A stretch of 64,000 nt of DNA from positions 372,001 to 436,000 of the forward strand of contig NZ_VUOH01000004.1 in NCBI RefSeq assembly GCF_015390235.1, given 5' to 3'. The translations under genes and the position numbers were made by a program. Below, piece after piece: positions 18,249-27,956 of the stretch (positions are counted from its first letter, which is position 1; every line of letters starts with the position of its first letter). Source of the stretch: Quadrisphaera sp. INWT6 (lineage in GTDB: Bacteria > Actinomycetota > Actinomycetes > Actinomycetales > Quadrisphaeraceae). The notes below the pieces were generated by a model, which was not told where the DNA came from, made no database searches, and saw nothing but the letters and a program-made list of their open reading frames with translations.

Positions 18249-19136
18249 ATGACCAGCGACCTCCAGGCCCGCGGCGCGCAGCCTCCTGCGCAGGGCCTGC
18301 TCGGTCCCACCGGTCGCCCCCTCGTCGACTTCCCGGTCCCTCCGGCGCTGTCCGGCCACGGCCCCGCACGCATCATCGCGATGTGCAACCAGAAGGGCGG
18401 CGTCGGCAAGACGACGTCCACCATCAACCTCGGCGCGGCGCTCGCGGAGTACGGGCGCAAGGTCCTCCTGGTCGACTTCGACCCCCAGGGCGCGCTGTCG
18501 GTCGGCCTGGGCGTGAACCCCCACGAGCTGCAGCACAGCGTCTACACGCTGCTGATGGACCGCCGCGCCTCCGTGGCCGACGTCGTCGTCCCCACCCGGC
18601 TGCCCGGCGTCGACATCCTGCCCGCCAACATCGACCTGTCCGCCGCCGAGGTGCAGCTGGTGGGCGAGGTCGCCCGCGAGCAGGCGCTCGCGCGGGCGCT
18701 GCGCACCGGCACCGACGACTACGACGTCGTCCTGGTCGACTGCCAGCCGTCGCTGGGCCTGCTGACGGTCAACGCCCTGACCGCCGCGCACGGCGTGCTC
18801 ATCCCGCTGGAGTGCGAGTTCTTCGCGCTGCGCGGGGTCGCGCTGCTGGTGGAGACCATCGAGAAGGTGCAGGACCGGCTGAACCCGGCCCTCGCCATCG
18901 ACGGCATCCTCGCGACGATGTACGACGCGCGGACCCTGCACTCCCGCGAGGTCATCGCCCGCGTCGTGGAGGCCTTCGGCGACACCCTGTTCGACACCGT
19001 GATCGGCCGCACCGTGAAGTTCCCCGACGCCTCCGTCGCCGGCGAGCCGATCACCACCTACGCCCCCGAGCACTCCGGGGCCGAGTCCTACCGCCGCCTC
19101 GCGCGCGAGCTCGTCGCCCGCGGTGCCTCCGCCTGA
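18249..19136 (+). CDS. ParA/Soj-family chromosome partitioning ATPase
   Basis: 295 aa. Deviant Walker A KGGVGKTT (about 49), LLVDFDPQG, VLVDCQPSLGLLTVNAL. It is not the parA of the oriC parAB locus but the paralogue that accompanies scpAB in actinobacteria; its role is probably linked to condensin loading or nucleoid organisation (inference). The N-terminal extension (about 40 aa) is typical of this paralogue. TAGCCT lies eight bases before ATG 18249, so the cluster from here on may start from a leaderless message. Confidence 0.9.
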   Translation: MTSDLQARGAQPPAQGLLGPTGRPLVDFPVPPALSGHGPARIIAMCNQKGGVGKTTSTINLGAALAEYGRKVLLVDFDPQGALSVGLGVNPHELQHSVYTLLMDRRASVADVVVPTRLPGVDILPANIDLSAAEVQLVGEVAREQALARALRTGTDDYDVVLVDCQPSLGLLTVNALTAAHGVLIPLECEFFALRGVALLVETIEKVQDRLNPALAIDGILATMYDARTLHSREVIARVVEAFGDTLFDTVIGRTVKFPDASVAGEPITTYAPEHSGAESYRRLARELVARGASA

Positions 19137-20118
19137 GCCCGGGCTGGTCGACGGGGTGGACGCCGGTGCGCTCCCGGCGCCGCGCGCCAGCAGCGAGCAG
19201 ACCCCCAGGAGCACGCCGGGCGGCGTCCTCACCGACCGCGACGCCCCCGCCTTCGACGTCCACCTCGAGAACTTCTCCGGGCCCTTCGACCTGCTGCTCG
19301 GCCTGATCTCCCGCCGGCGCCTGGAGATCACCGAGGTCGCGCTCGCCGCCGTCACCGACGAGTTCATCGCCCACCTGCGCAGGATGCTGGCCGCCGCTGA
19401 CGACGGGGCCGACTCCTCCGCGGCGGCGCTCGGTCAGGCCAGCGGCTTCCTCGTGGTCGCCGCCACCCTGCTCGACCTCAAGGCGGCCCGGCTGCTGCCC
19501 GCCGAGGAGGGCGCCGAGCCCGACGCCGACGACCTCGCCCTGGTCGAGGCCCGTGACCTGCTCTTCGCCCGCCTGCTGCAGCACCGCGCGTACGCCCAGG
19601 TGGGCGGGGTGCTGGCCGACCGGCTCGCGGAGGGGGCGCTGTCCAGCCCCCGCCCCGGCGGCACCGGCGCCGCCGACGACGACGTGCGCCGCGCCCTGCC
19701 CGAGCTGGTGCTGCCCACCACCCCCGAGCAGCTGGCCGTCCTGGCCGCCGGGGCCCTGGCCGCGGCCGGGCGCCCGCCCGAGGCCGTCGCCGTCGAGCAC
19801 CTCCACGCGCCGGTGGTCAGCGTCCCCGAGCAGGTGGCGGCGCTGCGCGAGCGGCTGCGGGAGCGCCACGCCGGCGCGCCGGGGACGCCCGTGGCGTTCG
19901 CCGACCTCCTGGCCGACCTCGTGCGCGCCACCGGCGAGCGGCCCGGCGCCGTGTGGGTGGTCGGCAGGTTCCTCGCGGTGCTCGAGCTGTACCGCCGCGG
20001 GGAGGTCGACCTGGAGCAGGCCCGCCCCGACCAGGCCCTGCTCGTCACCTGGCGCGAGCCCGCTGACCCCGTCGTCGACCTGCGCGAGCCCGTCGACCTG
20101 CGCGAGCGCGTCTCGTGA
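19123..20118 (+). CDS. scpA: Segregation and condensation protein A
   Basis: 331 aa kleisin subunit of the SMC-ScpAB condensin. The diagnostic N-terminal region FDVHLENFSGPFDLLLGLI followed by ITEVALAAVTDEFI is complete, and the winged-helix end AVLELYRRGEVDLEQ is visible. GTG 19123 lies inside the end of the parA-like gene (14-bp overlap), and the stop overlaps scpB (GTGA), so all three are translationally coupled. About 45 extra residues precede the domain. Confidence 0.92.
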   Translation: MPPPEPGLVDGVDAGALPAPRASSEQTPRSTPGGVLTDRDAPAFDVHLENFSGPFDLLLGLISRRRLEITEVALAAVTDEFIAHLRRMLAAADDGADSSAAALGQASGFLVVAATLLDLKAARLLPAEEGAEPDADDLALVEARDLLFARLLQHRAYAQVGGVLADRLAEGALSSPRPGGTGAADDDVRRALPELVLPTTPEQLAVLAAGALAAAGRPPEAVAVEHLHAPVVSVPEQVAALRERLRERHAGAPGTPVAFADLLADLVRATGERPGAVWVVGRFLAVLELYRRGEVDLEQARPDQALLVTWREPADPVVDLREPVDLRERVS

Positions 20119-20714
20119 GCGAGGACGTCGCCGAGCTGCCGGACGAGCTCCCCGGGGGCCTGCGCGCCGCGCTGGAGGCCGTCCTCATGGTCGTGGAGGC
20201 CCCGGTGTCCGCCGACGACCTCGCTGAGGGCCTCGGCGTCCCCGAGCCCGAGGTGGCCGCCGCTCTGGAGGCGCTGGCCGCCGCCTACCGCGCCGAGCAG
20301 CGCGGCTTCGAGCTGCGCGCCGCGGCCGGCGGGTGGCGGATCTGGAGCCGGCCCGAGGCCGCGGCCCTGGTCGCGAGGTTCACCGGGGAGGCGGCGTCGG
20401 CGCGCCTGTCGCGGGCGGCGCTGGAGACCCTCGCCGTCGTCGCCTACACCCAGCCGGTGACCCGCGCGCGGGTCGCGGCGGTCCGCGGCGTCGACGTCGA
20501 CTCGGTCGTGCGGACCCTCCTCACCCGCGGCCTGGTGGCCGAGGCGGGGCGCGAGGAGGGCTCAGGGGCCACCCTGTATCGCACGACCACCTCGTTCTTG
20601 GAGAAGATCGGGGTCGACACCCTCGAGGACCTCCCTCCGCTGGCGCCGCACCTCCCGGCCGACACGGAGGTCGACGACCTCCTCGAGGCCCTCGACGACA
20701 GGAGCCCCGCATGA
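20115..20714 (+). CDS. scpB: Segregation and condensation protein B
   Basis: 199 aa, two winged helices. Typical segments: ALEAVLMVVEAPVSADDLAE at the start, GFELRAAAGGWRIWSRP, and TLAVVAYTQPVTRARVAAVRG with the second winged helix ending FLEKIGVDTLEDLPPL. It binds the middle of ScpA as a dimer. Start overlaps scpA in GTGA and the stop overlaps rluB in ATGA. Confidence 0.92.
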   Translation: MSEDVAELPDELPGGLRAALEAVLMVVEAPVSADDLAEGLGVPEPEVAAALEALAAAYRAEQRGFELRAAAGGWRIWSRPEAAALVARFTGEAASARLSRAALETLAVVAYTQPVTRARVAAVRGVDVDSVVRTLLTRGLVAEAGREEGSGATLYRTTTSFLEKIGVDTLEDLPPLAPHLPADTEVDDLLEALDDRSPA

Positions 20715-21706
20715 GCACCACCGGCCACCACGACGACAGCCACGACCCGCACGACCCGGACGGCGTCCGCCTGCAGAAGGTGCTCGCCGGCGCCGGGCTC
20801 GGCTCGCGCCGGGCGTGCGAGCAGATGATCGCCCAGGGCCGCGTCCGCGTCGACGGCGAGCTGGTCCGCGACCAGGGCGTCCGCGTCGACCCCGCCACCG
20901 CCCAGGTCGAGGTCGACGGGATGCTGCTGCAGCTCGACACCTCGAAGGTCTACCTGGCGATGAACAAGCCCCGCGGGTACCTCTCGGCGATGTCCGACGC
21001 CGAGGGCCGGCTCACCCTCGCCGACATCCTCGACGACCGCACCGAGCAGGGCGTGCGCCTCTTCCACGTCGGCCGCCTCGACGTCGACACCGAGGGGCTG
21101 ATCCTCCTCACCAACGACGGCGACCTCGCCCACCGGCTGCAGCACCCCTCCTTCGAGGTGCCCCGCACGTACGTCGCGGAGGTCAACGGGCCGGTCGAGA
21201 AGGGCATCGGCAAGCAGCTGCGCGACGGCGTCGAGCTGGAGGACGGCATCGCCCGCGCCGACTCCTTCCGCCTGGTCGACTCCGTGCCGGGCAAGGCGTT
21301 CGTCGAGATCGTCCTGCACGAGGGCCGCAAGCACGTGGTGCGCCGCATGCTGGAGGAGGTCGGCTACCCCGTCATCCGCCTGGCCCGCACCGCCATCGGC
21401 CCGATCCAGCTCGGCGACCTGCGCCCCGGCGTGACCCGCTCGCTGACCCGCGAGGAGGTCTCCCAGCTGCGCAGCGCCGGCCCGGGCAGCCAGCCCGGCC
21501 AGCGCGTGCGGCGCCCCAAGGGCAGCCGCCCGGTGGCCAAGGCGCCCGACCGCCGCGGCATCGAGGTCGTCACCGCCGACAAGCGCCGCAGCACCGGTGC
21601 ATCCAAGGCCGCCCGCGCCGCGAAGGCCGCCCAGGCCGCGCGGTCCGGGCGCACCGCCGGGCGCGTGGCCGGGGCCAAGCAGCGCCGCGGCCAGGGCGGC
21701 CGCTGA
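20711..21706 (+). CDS. rluB: 23S rRNA pseudouridine synthase RluB family
   Basis: 331 aa. S4 RNA-binding domain (RLQKVLAGAGLGSRRACEQM) then the RsuA/RluB catalytic domain with the essential Asp in GRLDVDTEGLILLTNDG. The C-terminus is a 60-residue basic, Ala/Arg/Lys-rich tail (KAARAAKAAQAARSGR) that probably aids rRNA binding. Gene order scpB-rluB is conserved in Gram-positive bacteria. The ATG overlaps scpB, and the TGA shares a base with the aroH ATG. Confidence 0.92.
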   Translation: MSTTGHHDDSHDPHDPDGVRLQKVLAGAGLGSRRACEQMIAQGRVRVDGELVRDQGVRVDPATAQVEVDGMLLQLDTSKVYLAMNKPRGYLSAMSDAEGRLTLADILDDRTEQGVRLFHVGRLDVDTEGLILLTNDGDLAHRLQHPSFEVPRTYVAEVNGPVEKGIGKQLRDGVELEDGIARADSFRLVDSVPGKAFVEIVLHEGRKHVVRRMLEEVGYPVIRLARTAIGPIQLGDLRPGVTRSLTREEVSQLRSAGPGSQPGQRVRRPKGSRPVAKAPDRRGIEVVTADKRRSTGASKAARAAKAAQAARSGRTAGRVAGAKQRRGQGGR

Positions 21707-22068
21707 TGGCGCTCCGGGCCGTCCGGGGGGCGGTGCAGCTCGACGTCGACGAGCGCGAGCACCTGCTCGCCGCGACGCGCGAGCTGGTGACCGCCGTGCT
21801 GGAGGCCAACCGGCTCTCCACCGACGACCTCGTCAACATGGTCTTCACCTGCACCCCCGACCTGACCTCGGAGTTCCCCGCGGTCGCCGCGCGCGAGCTG
21901 GGCCTGGGAGACGTGCCCCTCATGTGCGCGGTGGAGGTCGACGTCGCCGGCGCCATGCCCCGCGTGGTGCGCCTCATGGCGCTCGCCCAGACCCCGCTGG
22001 AGCGCGGCGAGGTCCAGCACGTGTACCTGCGCGGTGCCGTGGCGCTGCGCCGCGACATCGCCCAGTGA
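21706..22068 (+). CDS. aroH: Chorismate mutase, AroH type
   Basis: 120 aa, the trimeric Bacillus-type fold. Key pieces: RAVRGAVQLD with the active-site Arg, TDDLVNMVFTCTPDLTSEFPA, and PLMCAVEVDVAGAMPRVVR. It converts chorismate to prephenate, which the next gene's product can use. Start is fixed by the TGATG junction with rluB. Monofunctional AroH before tyrA is the usual actinobacterial order. Confidence 0.92.
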   Translation: MALRAVRGAVQLDVDEREHLLAATRELVTAVLEANRLSTDDLVNMVFTCTPDLTSEFPAVAARELGLGDVPLMCAVEVDVAGAMPRVVRLMALAQTPLERGEVQHVYLRGAVALRRDIAQ

Positions 22069-22087
22069 CCCCCCCGATGACCCCCCG

Positions 22088-23236
22088 ATGAGCCGCCTGG
22101 AGGCTCGCACCGCCGGACCGGTGCACGTCGTCGGCACCGGGCTGCTCGGCGCCAGCGCCGCCCTGGCGCTGCGCGCCCGCGGCGTCGACGTGACCCTCGC
22201 CGACCCCTCGCCCACCGCCGCGGCGCTCGCCCGCGACCTGGGCGCCGGCCGCCTGCGGACCGCCGAGGAGCCGCCGCCCGCGCTCGTGGTCGTCGCCGCG
22301 CCGCCCGACGTGACGGCCACCGTCGTCGCCGAGCAGCTCGGCGCCTGGCCGCAGGCCGTCGTCACCGACGTCGCCAGCGTGAAGCTGACCGTGCTGGTCG
22401 AGCTTCGCCGGGTGCTGGCGGCCCGGGGCGCGGGCGAGGACGCGCTGGCGCGGTACGTGGGCAGCCACCCGATGGCGGGGCGCGAGCGCTCCGGGGCCGT
22501 CGCCGCGCGCGGCACGCTCTTCGCCGGACGGCCCTGGGTGCTCTGCCCCACGGCGGCGTCGTCGCCCCGGGCCCTCGCCGCCGTCCGGGCCCTCGCCGAC
22601 GACCTGGGCGCCGCCCCGGTGGTCATGGAGGCCGGCGCGCACGACGAGGCCGTCGCGCTGGTGTCCCACGTGCCGCAGGTGGCGGCCTCGCTGGTGGCCG
22701 CGCGGCTGCGCGAGGCGCCCGAGCCCGCCGTCGACCTCGCCGGCCAGGGCCTGCGGGACGTCACCCGCATCGCCGAGTCCGACCCCGCGCTGTGGGTGCA
22801 GATCCTCGGCGCCAACGCCGGACCGGTGGCCGCTGTGCTGCGCGACCTGCGCGACGACCTCGACGGCGTCCTCGCCGCCCTGGAGCAGCTCGACCGCGTC
22901 GAGGACGCGCACGACGCCGCGGCGAAGTCGCCCGGGGCGCTGGCCGCCGTGGCCCAGCTGATCGCCGACGGCGGCGCGGGCCGCGCCCGGGTGCCCGGCA
23001 AGCACGGCAGCGCACCCACCTCCTACGCGGTGGTCACCGTGCTGGTGCCCGACGCCCCCGGTGAGCTCGCGCGGCTCCTGCACGACGTCGGCGCCGCCGG
23101 CGTCAACCTGGAGGACCTGCGCCTGGAGCACTCCCCGGAGCAGCCCGTCGGCCTCGCCGAGGTGTCGGTGCTGCCGGCCGCGCGGACGCCGCTGGAGGCG
23201 GCGCTGCGCGACCTCGGGTGGGCCCTGGTCGACTAG
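22088..23236 (+). CDS. tyrA: Prephenate dehydrogenase with ACT domain
   Basis: 382 aa. NAD loop VHVVGTGLLGASAALAL, catalytic-region histidines in VGSHPMAGRERSG and LVSHVPQVAASLVA, and a C-terminal ACT domain (YAVVTVLVPDAPGELARLLH) that would sense tyrosine. It makes 4-hydroxyphenylpyruvate from the AroH product. ATG 22088 is preferred because in-frame codons before it read through the aroH end and give no conserved sequence. Confidence 0.9.
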   Translation: MSRLEARTAGPVHVVGTGLLGASAALALRARGVDVTLADPSPTAAALARDLGAGRLRTAEEPPPALVVVAAPPDVTATVVAEQLGAWPQAVVTDVASVKLTVLVELRRVLAARGAGEDALARYVGSHPMAGRERSGAVAARGTLFAGRPWVLCPTAASSPRALAAVRALADDLGAAPVVMEAGAHDEAVALVSHVPQVAASLVAARLREAPEPAVDLAGQGLRDVTRIAESDPALWVQILGANAGPVAAVLRDLRDDLDGVLAALEQLDRVEDAHDAAAKSPGALAAVAQLIADGGAGRARVPGKHGSAPTSYAVVTVLVPDAPGELARLLHDVGAAGVNLEDLRLEHSPEQPVGLAEVSVLPAARTPLEAALRDLGWALVD

Positions 23237-23265
23237 CCCCTCGGCCGGTCGGCCGGAAGCCCGGA

Positions 23266-24129
23266 CTAGTCGGCCGGGCCCGCCGTCGGGAGGTGCTCGG
23301 TGGCGAGGGCGACCAGCGCGTCGACGGCGCCGGGGTGGGCCACCACCATCCGGCGGGTGGTCCCCGAGAGGGGCTCGCCGTCGAGGGGCACGACGGCGCC
23401 GCCCGCCTCGGCCACGAGCAGCGCCGGGCCGTGCAGGTCGCGGCGGTCACCGCCCAGGCGCAGGGTGCCCATGACGCGGCCGTCGGCCACGGAGGCGATC
23501 TCCGAGGCCGAGCTCTCGGTCACCTTCGGCAGCCACCCCGCGCGGCCGACCGCGCCGAGCAGCGCGGCGCCCGCCCGGACGACGCCGCCGGTCTCGGCCT
23601 CGCCGGACAGCTGCAGCCTGCGGGCGGGGCCGGGGGTGCCGTCCTCGCCGTCGACGCGCACGAAGGCGCCGCGGCCGGCGGCTGCGGTGTAGAGGTGGCC
23701 GCCGGTCCAGACGGCCACGGACTCGACCCGGGGGCGTTCGCGCGGCCCGCGCCACGCGGAGACGACCACCGACCACGGGCCGAGGCGGCGGGCGAAGTTC
23801 AGGGTGCCGTCGACCGGGTCGACCACCCAGGTGCGCCCGGTGGCGGGGTCGGCCGGGGGCCGGTCGGCGCCCTCCTCGCCGATGAGGCCGTCGCGCGGGA
23901 AGCGCTCGCGCAGCGCGTCGTCGACGGCGCGCTCGAGGTCGAGGTCGACGTCGGTGACCACCGAGCCGGTGAGGGCGGCGGCGGGCTTGCGCTGCTCGAC
24001 GGCGCTGGCCTGGCGCCGGGCGGCGACGCGCCCCAGGCGGCTCACGAGCTCGCCGACGAAGGCGAGGGCCTCCTCGACGTCGTCGGAGGAGTCGGCCTGA
24101 CCTGCTGCGGGGGGCACCGGGATCACCAC
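23266..24129 (-). CDS. Inositol monophosphatase family protein
   Basis: 287 aa. Metal site: GEEG and DPVDGTLNF, then a degenerate second site [14 protein letters not shown] in place of WDxAAG, as in many actinobacterial members. Substrate could be inositol phosphate, histidinol phosphate or another sugar phosphate. It lies antisense between tyrA and cmk. TAGCCT stands six bases before GTG 24129, so its promoter overlaps that of cmk. Confidence 0.85.
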   Translation of the reverse strand: MVIPVPPAAGQADSSDDVEEALAFVGELVSRLGRVAARRQASAVEQRKPAAALTGSVVTDVDLDLERAVDDALRERFPRDGLIGEEGADRPPADPATGRTWVVDPVDGTLNFARRLGPWSVVVSAWRGPRERPRVESVAVWTGGHLYTAAAGRGAFVRVDGEDGTPGPARRLQLSGEAETGGVVRAGAALLGAVGRAGWLPKVTESSASEIASVADGRVMGTLRLGGDRRDLHGPALLVAEAGGAVVPLDGEPLSGTTRRMVVAHPGAVDALVALATEHLPTAGPAD

Positions 24130-24168
24130 GGTCCCAGGCTAGGTGCTGGGTCCGACTACCCTTCTGCG

Positions 24169-24936
24169 GTGCCCTCCCCGCTCTCCGACGACAGCCCGGT
24201 CGACGTCCAGGCCGCGCCCGCCAGGGGGCTCGTGGTCGTCGTCGACGGTCCCTCCGGCTCGGGCAAGTCCACGCTGTGCCGCCGCGCCGCCGCCGCGCTC
24301 GGCGCCGGCTACCTCGACACCGGCGCCTTCTACCGCGCCGTGACGTGGGCGGCGCTGGCCGACGGCGTCGACCTGTCCGCCGACCGCGACCCGGGCTCGG
24401 CGGAGGCCGTGACCGGGCTGGCCCGCGGCCTCGACCTCAAGGTCGGCACCGACCCCGGAGCCCCCTACGTGGTGGTGCGCGGCACCGACGTGACCGCGGC
24501 GATCCGCGAGAGCCGCATCTCGGCCGCCGTGAGCGCCGTGGCCACCAACCTCGAGGTGCGCTCCGAGCTCATCCGCCGCCAGCGCGCCGCCCTGGCCGCG
24601 CAGGCCGCGCTGCGCGGCGTCGTGGCCGAGGGCCGCGACCTGACCACCGTGGTCGCCCCCGACGCCGCCGTGCGCGTGCTGGTCGTCGTCGACGAGGCCC
24701 GCCGCCTGGCCCGGCGCGCCCTGGAGCTGCACGGCGCCGCCGACGCCGCCGCGGTCGAGGCCACCCGCGACGAGGTGGTGCGCCGCGACCGCGACGACTC
24801 CACCGTCGCCTCCTTCACCGAGGCCGCCGACGGCGTCGCCGTCCTCGACAACTCCGGGACCCTGGAGGAGGGCGTCGAGGCGCTGCTCTCCCTGGTCCGC
24901 GCCGCACTGACCACCACCGCTGGAGCCCGCGCATGA
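24169..24936 (+). CDS. cmk: Cytidylate kinase
   Basis: 255 aa. P-loop [47 protein letters not shown] and RRDRDDST are the cmk signature (the family Gly in EGRDIGT is replaced in GRDLTT). It phosphorylates CMP and dCMP. TACCCT stands six bases before GTG 24169 (leaderless), and the TGA overlaps der in ATGA. Confidence 0.92.
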   Translation: MPSPLSDDSPVDVQAAPARGLVVVVDGPSGSGKSTLCRRAAAALGAGYLDTGAFYRAVTWAALADGVDLSADRDPGSAEAVTGLARGLDLKVGTDPGAPYVVVRGTDVTAAIRESRISAAVSAVATNLEVRSELIRRQRAALAAQAALRGVVAEGRDLTTVVAPDAAVRVLVVVDEARRLARRALELHGAADAAAVEATRDEVVRRDRDDSTVASFTEAADGVAVLDNSGTLEEGVEALLSLVRAALTTTAGARA

Positions 24937-26399
24937 GCGCCGAGAACACCGCCCCCCACCACGACGACGAGCTGGACCCCAGCGACGCCCTGCGCGTCGG
25001 CCTGGACGACTACGAGCTCTCCGAGGACGACCTCGCCGTCCTGTCGGGCGCCTCCGACGGCGCCCACGGCGACGACGACGGCGCCGTCCTGCCCGTCATC
25101 GCGATCATCGGGCGCCCCAACGTGGGCAAGTCGACCCTGGTCAACCGCGTGCTGGGCCGCCGCGAGGCCGTCGTGCAGGACGTCCCCGGCGTCACCCGCG
25201 ACCGCGTCACCTACACCACCGAGTGGGCGGGCACCCCGTTCAACGTGGTCGACACCGGCGGCTGGGAGGTCGACGTCCACGGGCTCGACGCCCGCGTCGC
25301 CGAGCAGGCCGAGATCGCCATCGAGATGGCCGACGTCGTCGTGTTCGTCGTCGACGCCTCCGTGGGCGCCACGGCCACCGACGAGGCCGTCGTGAAGCTG
25401 ATCCGCCGCTCGGGCAAGCCCGTGGTGCTCGCGGCGAACAAGGTCGACGACGCCCGCACCGAGGCCGACGCCGCCCAGCTGTGGTCGCTCGGCCTGGGGG
25501 AGCCGTTCCCGGTCTCGGCGCTGCACGGCCGCGGCTCGGGCGAGCTCCTCGACGCGATGCTCGCCGCCGTCCCCGAGACGCTCGTGGGCGAGCGCGAGGT
25601 CACCGGCGGCCCCCGCCGCGTGGCGCTGCTCGGTCGGCCCAACGTGGGCAAGTCGAGCCTGCTGAACAAGCTGGTCGGGTCCGAGCGCGTCGTCGTCGAC
25701 CCCACCGCCGGCACCACCCGCGACCCGGTCGACGAGCTGGTCGAGCTCGGCGGGCGCCCGTGGCGCTTCGTCGACACCGCCGGCATCCGCCGTCGCGTGC
25801 ACCAGACCTCCGGCGCCGACTTCTACGCCTCCCTGCGCACGCAGGCGGCCCTGGAGCGCGCCGAGGTGGCCGTGGTGCTGCTGGAGGCCTCCGAGCGCCT
25901 CACCGAGCAGGACACCCGCATCATCTCCACCGTCATGGAGTCGGGGCGGGCCCTGGTGCTGGCGTTCAACAAGTGGGACCTGACCGACGAGGAGCGCCGC
26001 CACTACCTGGAGCGCGAGATCGAGCAGGACCTGGGCCAGGTGGCCTGGGCGCCGCGCGTCAACATCTCCGCCCGCACCGGCCGCCACACCGACCGCCTGG
26101 TGCCCGCGCTCGACGTCGCCCTCGACAGCTGGGACCAGCGCATCTCCACCGGGCGCCTGAACCAGTTCCTCACCTCCGTGGTGCAGGCCCACCCGCACCC
26201 CCTGCGCGGCGGCAAGCAGCCGCGCATCCTCTTCGGCACCCAGGCCTCCACGCGGCCCCCGCGTTTCGTGCTGTTCGCCTCGGGCTTCCTGGAGGCGCAG
26301 TACCGTCGCTTCCTCGAGCGGCGCCTGCGCGAGCAGTTCGGCTTCGAGGGCAGCCCCGTCGAGGTCAGCGTCCGGGTGCGGGAGAAGCGCCGCCGCTGA
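24933..26399 (+). CDS. der: Ribosome assembly GTPase Der (EngA)
   Basis: 488 aa with two G domains: [10 protein letters not shown] with DTGGWE and NKVD (from about 60), and [10 protein letters not shown] with DTAGIRRR and NKWD (from about 234), plus the KH-like C-terminal domain ([18 protein letters not shown]). It acts in 50S subunit maturation. The acidic 50-residue N-terminal extension is typical of actinobacterial Der. Coupled to cmk by ATGA. It is the last gene of the conserved block. Confidence 0.93.
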   Translation: MSAENTAPHHDDELDPSDALRVGLDDYELSEDDLAVLSGASDGAHGDDDGAVLPVIAIIGRPNVGKSTLVNRVLGRREAVVQDVPGVTRDRVTYTTEWAGTPFNVVDTGGWEVDVHGLDARVAEQAEIAIEMADVVVFVVDASVGATATDEAVVKLIRRSGKPVVLAANKVDDARTEADAAQLWSLGLGEPFPVSALHGRGSGELLDAMLAAVPETLVGEREVTGGPRRVALLGRPNVGKSSLLNKLVGSERVVVDPTAGTTRDPVDELVELGGRPWRFVDTAGIRRRVHQTSGADFYASLRTQAALERAEVAVVLLEASERLTEQDTRIISTVMESGRALVLAFNKWDLTDEERRHYLEREIEQDLGQVAWAPRVNISARTGRHTDRLVPALDVALDSWDQRISTGRLNQFLTSVVQAHPHPLRGGKQPRILFGTQASTRPPRFVLFASGFLEAQYRRFLERRLREQFGFEGSPVEVSVRVREKRRR

Positions 26400-26443
26400 C
26401 GCGGTGGTCGTGCCCGCTGACGCGCTGACCGTGCCCGCTGTCG

Positions 26444-27763
26444 GTGCCGGCGGGCATGATCCGGCAGGTGGTCGAACACCTGTCTGGTCCTGCCGCCGTC
26501 CCGTCCGGCATGACGCTGAGCCGCGCCTGGCAGGAGTACGTCGCGACCGCGACGGTCGACCCCAAGACCCTGTCCCTCTACGAGACCGTCTTCGCGTGCC
26601 ACGTGGAGCCCGTGCTCGGTGACCGGCGGGTCGCCGACCTGACCGCTGACGACGTCGAGGCCCTGCTCGGCGGGGCGAGGTCCCGGGGCAGCAGCCCGTC
26701 GGTGGTCCGCCTGGCGCTGCTCGTGGTCGCGGTGACGTGCCGGCGGGCGATGGCGCTCGGGGTGGTCGACCGGCTGCCGACGCAGGGCGTGCGCGCTCCT
26801 CGACCCGTGGCTCCCCGCCCCCGGGTCCTGACCCCGCAGGAGTTCACCGCAGTGCGGGACGCGATGCCCACGCCGGCGGCGCGGCTGCTCGCCGAGCTCC
26901 TGGTGCGCAGCGGCCTGCGCGTCGGGGAAGCCCTCGCCCTCGTGGTGGGCGACCTGCACGACGGTGCGCTGGTGGTCTCGCGCTGCCTCTCCGAACCCGG
27001 CCGGCGCTTCTCGGGGAGCGGACAGCGCTTCGTCCTCCGTCCCTCGACGAAGAACGGCGCCGATCGCCGCGTGGTCATCGGGGAGGACTTCGCGAGGCGG
27101 CTCGAGGTGTGGGCGCAGGAGCAGGGGCTAGGACCGGCCGACCTCCTCTTCCCGGGCCGGCTCGTCCTTCCCGAGCCGTCGGGCAGGAGCTCCCCCACGA
27201 GGAAGTACTCGGAGCCGCTGACCGCAGAGCGCCTGCAGGCGCTGGGGACCTTCACCGGCCCCAACGGGACCGTCTACCAGCACGGCACGGTGAACGGGTA
27301 CGCCACCGGGCGCTGCCGCGAGGCCTGCTGCCGCCAGGCGGTGGCCGAGTACTCCGCCGCCAGGGCACGCGCGCGTCGCGCCCTGGCGGGACCGTCGCGG
27401 CCGGCCCGCAGGAGCGGCCTCAGCGCACCCGCCGGTGCCCAGGAGCCCTTGGCCGAGCCGGGGGCCCCGCTGGGGGCGACCACGCCGCAGGGCTGGGCCC
27501 GCGTGTGGTCCGAGGCGGTGCGGGCTGCCGGTCTCGACTTCCGCCCGCTGCCGCGACAGACGCGTCACGCCCACGCGTCGTGGCTCAACGGCGGTGGGGT
27601 CAGCGTCGACGAGATCGCCGAGCGGCTCGGTCACCGCGACGAGCGCTCGACGCGGGGGTACGTCCGCCCCGTCGGGGCCGAGCCGGAGGCCGTCAGCGTC
27701 CTCGACGCGCTCCTCGAGGCACCTGCCTCACCTGCCCGCGGAGCCGGCTCCGACAACCTGTAA
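26444..27763 (+). CDS. Orphan tyrosine recombinase/integrase with a Cys-rich insert
   Basis: 439 aa. A core-binding domain (SRAWQEYVATATVDPKTLSL) precedes the catalytic domain: Arg in SGLRVGEALAL, then RQTRHAHASWLNGGG and ERLGHRDERSTRGYV with the Tyr. The HxxR box reads RQTR, so the first histidine is replaced by Arg. Between Arg and HxxR sits an extra 100 residues containing YQHGTVNGYATGRCREACC, a Cys-rich pattern common in actinophage-related proteins. Codon choice is less G/C-rich at third positions than in the neighbours (for example CTA, GAA). No other mobile genes surround it. GTG 26444 or ATG 26456 can be the start. Confidence 0.75.
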   Translation: MPAGMIRQVVEHLSGPAAVPSGMTLSRAWQEYVATATVDPKTLSLYETVFACHVEPVLGDRRVADLTADDVEALLGGARSRGSSPSVVRLALLVVAVTCRRAMALGVVDRLPTQGVRAPRPVAPRPRVLTPQEFTAVRDAMPTPAARLLAELLVRSGLRVGEALALVVGDLHDGALVVSRCLSEPGRRFSGSGQRFVLRPSTKNGADRRVVIGEDFARRLEVWAQEQGLGPADLLFPGRLVLPEPSGRSSPTRKYSEPLTAERLQALGTFTGPNGTVYQHGTVNGYATGRCREACCRQAVAEYSAARARARRALAGPSRPARRSGLSAPAGAQEPLAEPGAPLGATTPQGWARVWSEAVRAAGLDFRPLPRQTRHAHASWLNGGGVSVDEIAERLGHRDERSTRGYVRPVGAEPEAVSVLDALLEAPASPARGAGSDNL

Positions 27764-27814
27764 GGTGTTCACCGGTCCATCACGGACCACCGGATGTCGG
27801 CCTGGTCGATGTCA

Positions 27815-27888
27815 CGGGCTGTGGCGCAGCTTGGTAGCGCACGTGACTGGGGGTCACGGGGTCGCAGGTTCAAATCCTGTCAGCCCGA
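27815..27888 (+). tRNA. tRNA-Pro (anticodon GGG)
   Basis: 74 bases folding into a full cloverleaf: acceptor CGGGCTG/CAGCCCG, D stem GCGC/GCGC, anticodon stem CGTGA/TCACG with loop CTGGGGG (GGG at 27849-27851), T arm with TTCAAAT, discriminator A. The 3' CCA is not encoded. It reads CCC and CCU proline codons. Confidence 0.95.
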
Positions 27889-27892
27889 CATC

Positions 27893-27927
27893 AGAGCCCT
27901 GGTGGGAGTTCCTCCCACCAGGGCTCT
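27893..27927 (+). terminator. Strong hairpin terminator after tRNA-Pro
   Basis: AGAGCCCTGGTGGGAG (27893-27908) pairs perfectly with 27912-27927 around a TTC loop, 16 bp of stem. There is no long U-tract, as is common in high-GC actinobacteria. It separates the tRNA from the convergent oxidoreductase gene and may work in both directions. Confidence 0.85.
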
Positions 27928-27956
27928 CGTCGTCCCAGGGGCTGCGTCCGCCGCCG

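Noticed and set aside
27858..27888. tRNA-Pro 3' end as the att site of the adjacent integrase
   Set aside because: I found no second copy of the tRNA end in the window, and the integrase lies on the 5' side of the tRNA, not where a 3'-end insertion would place it.
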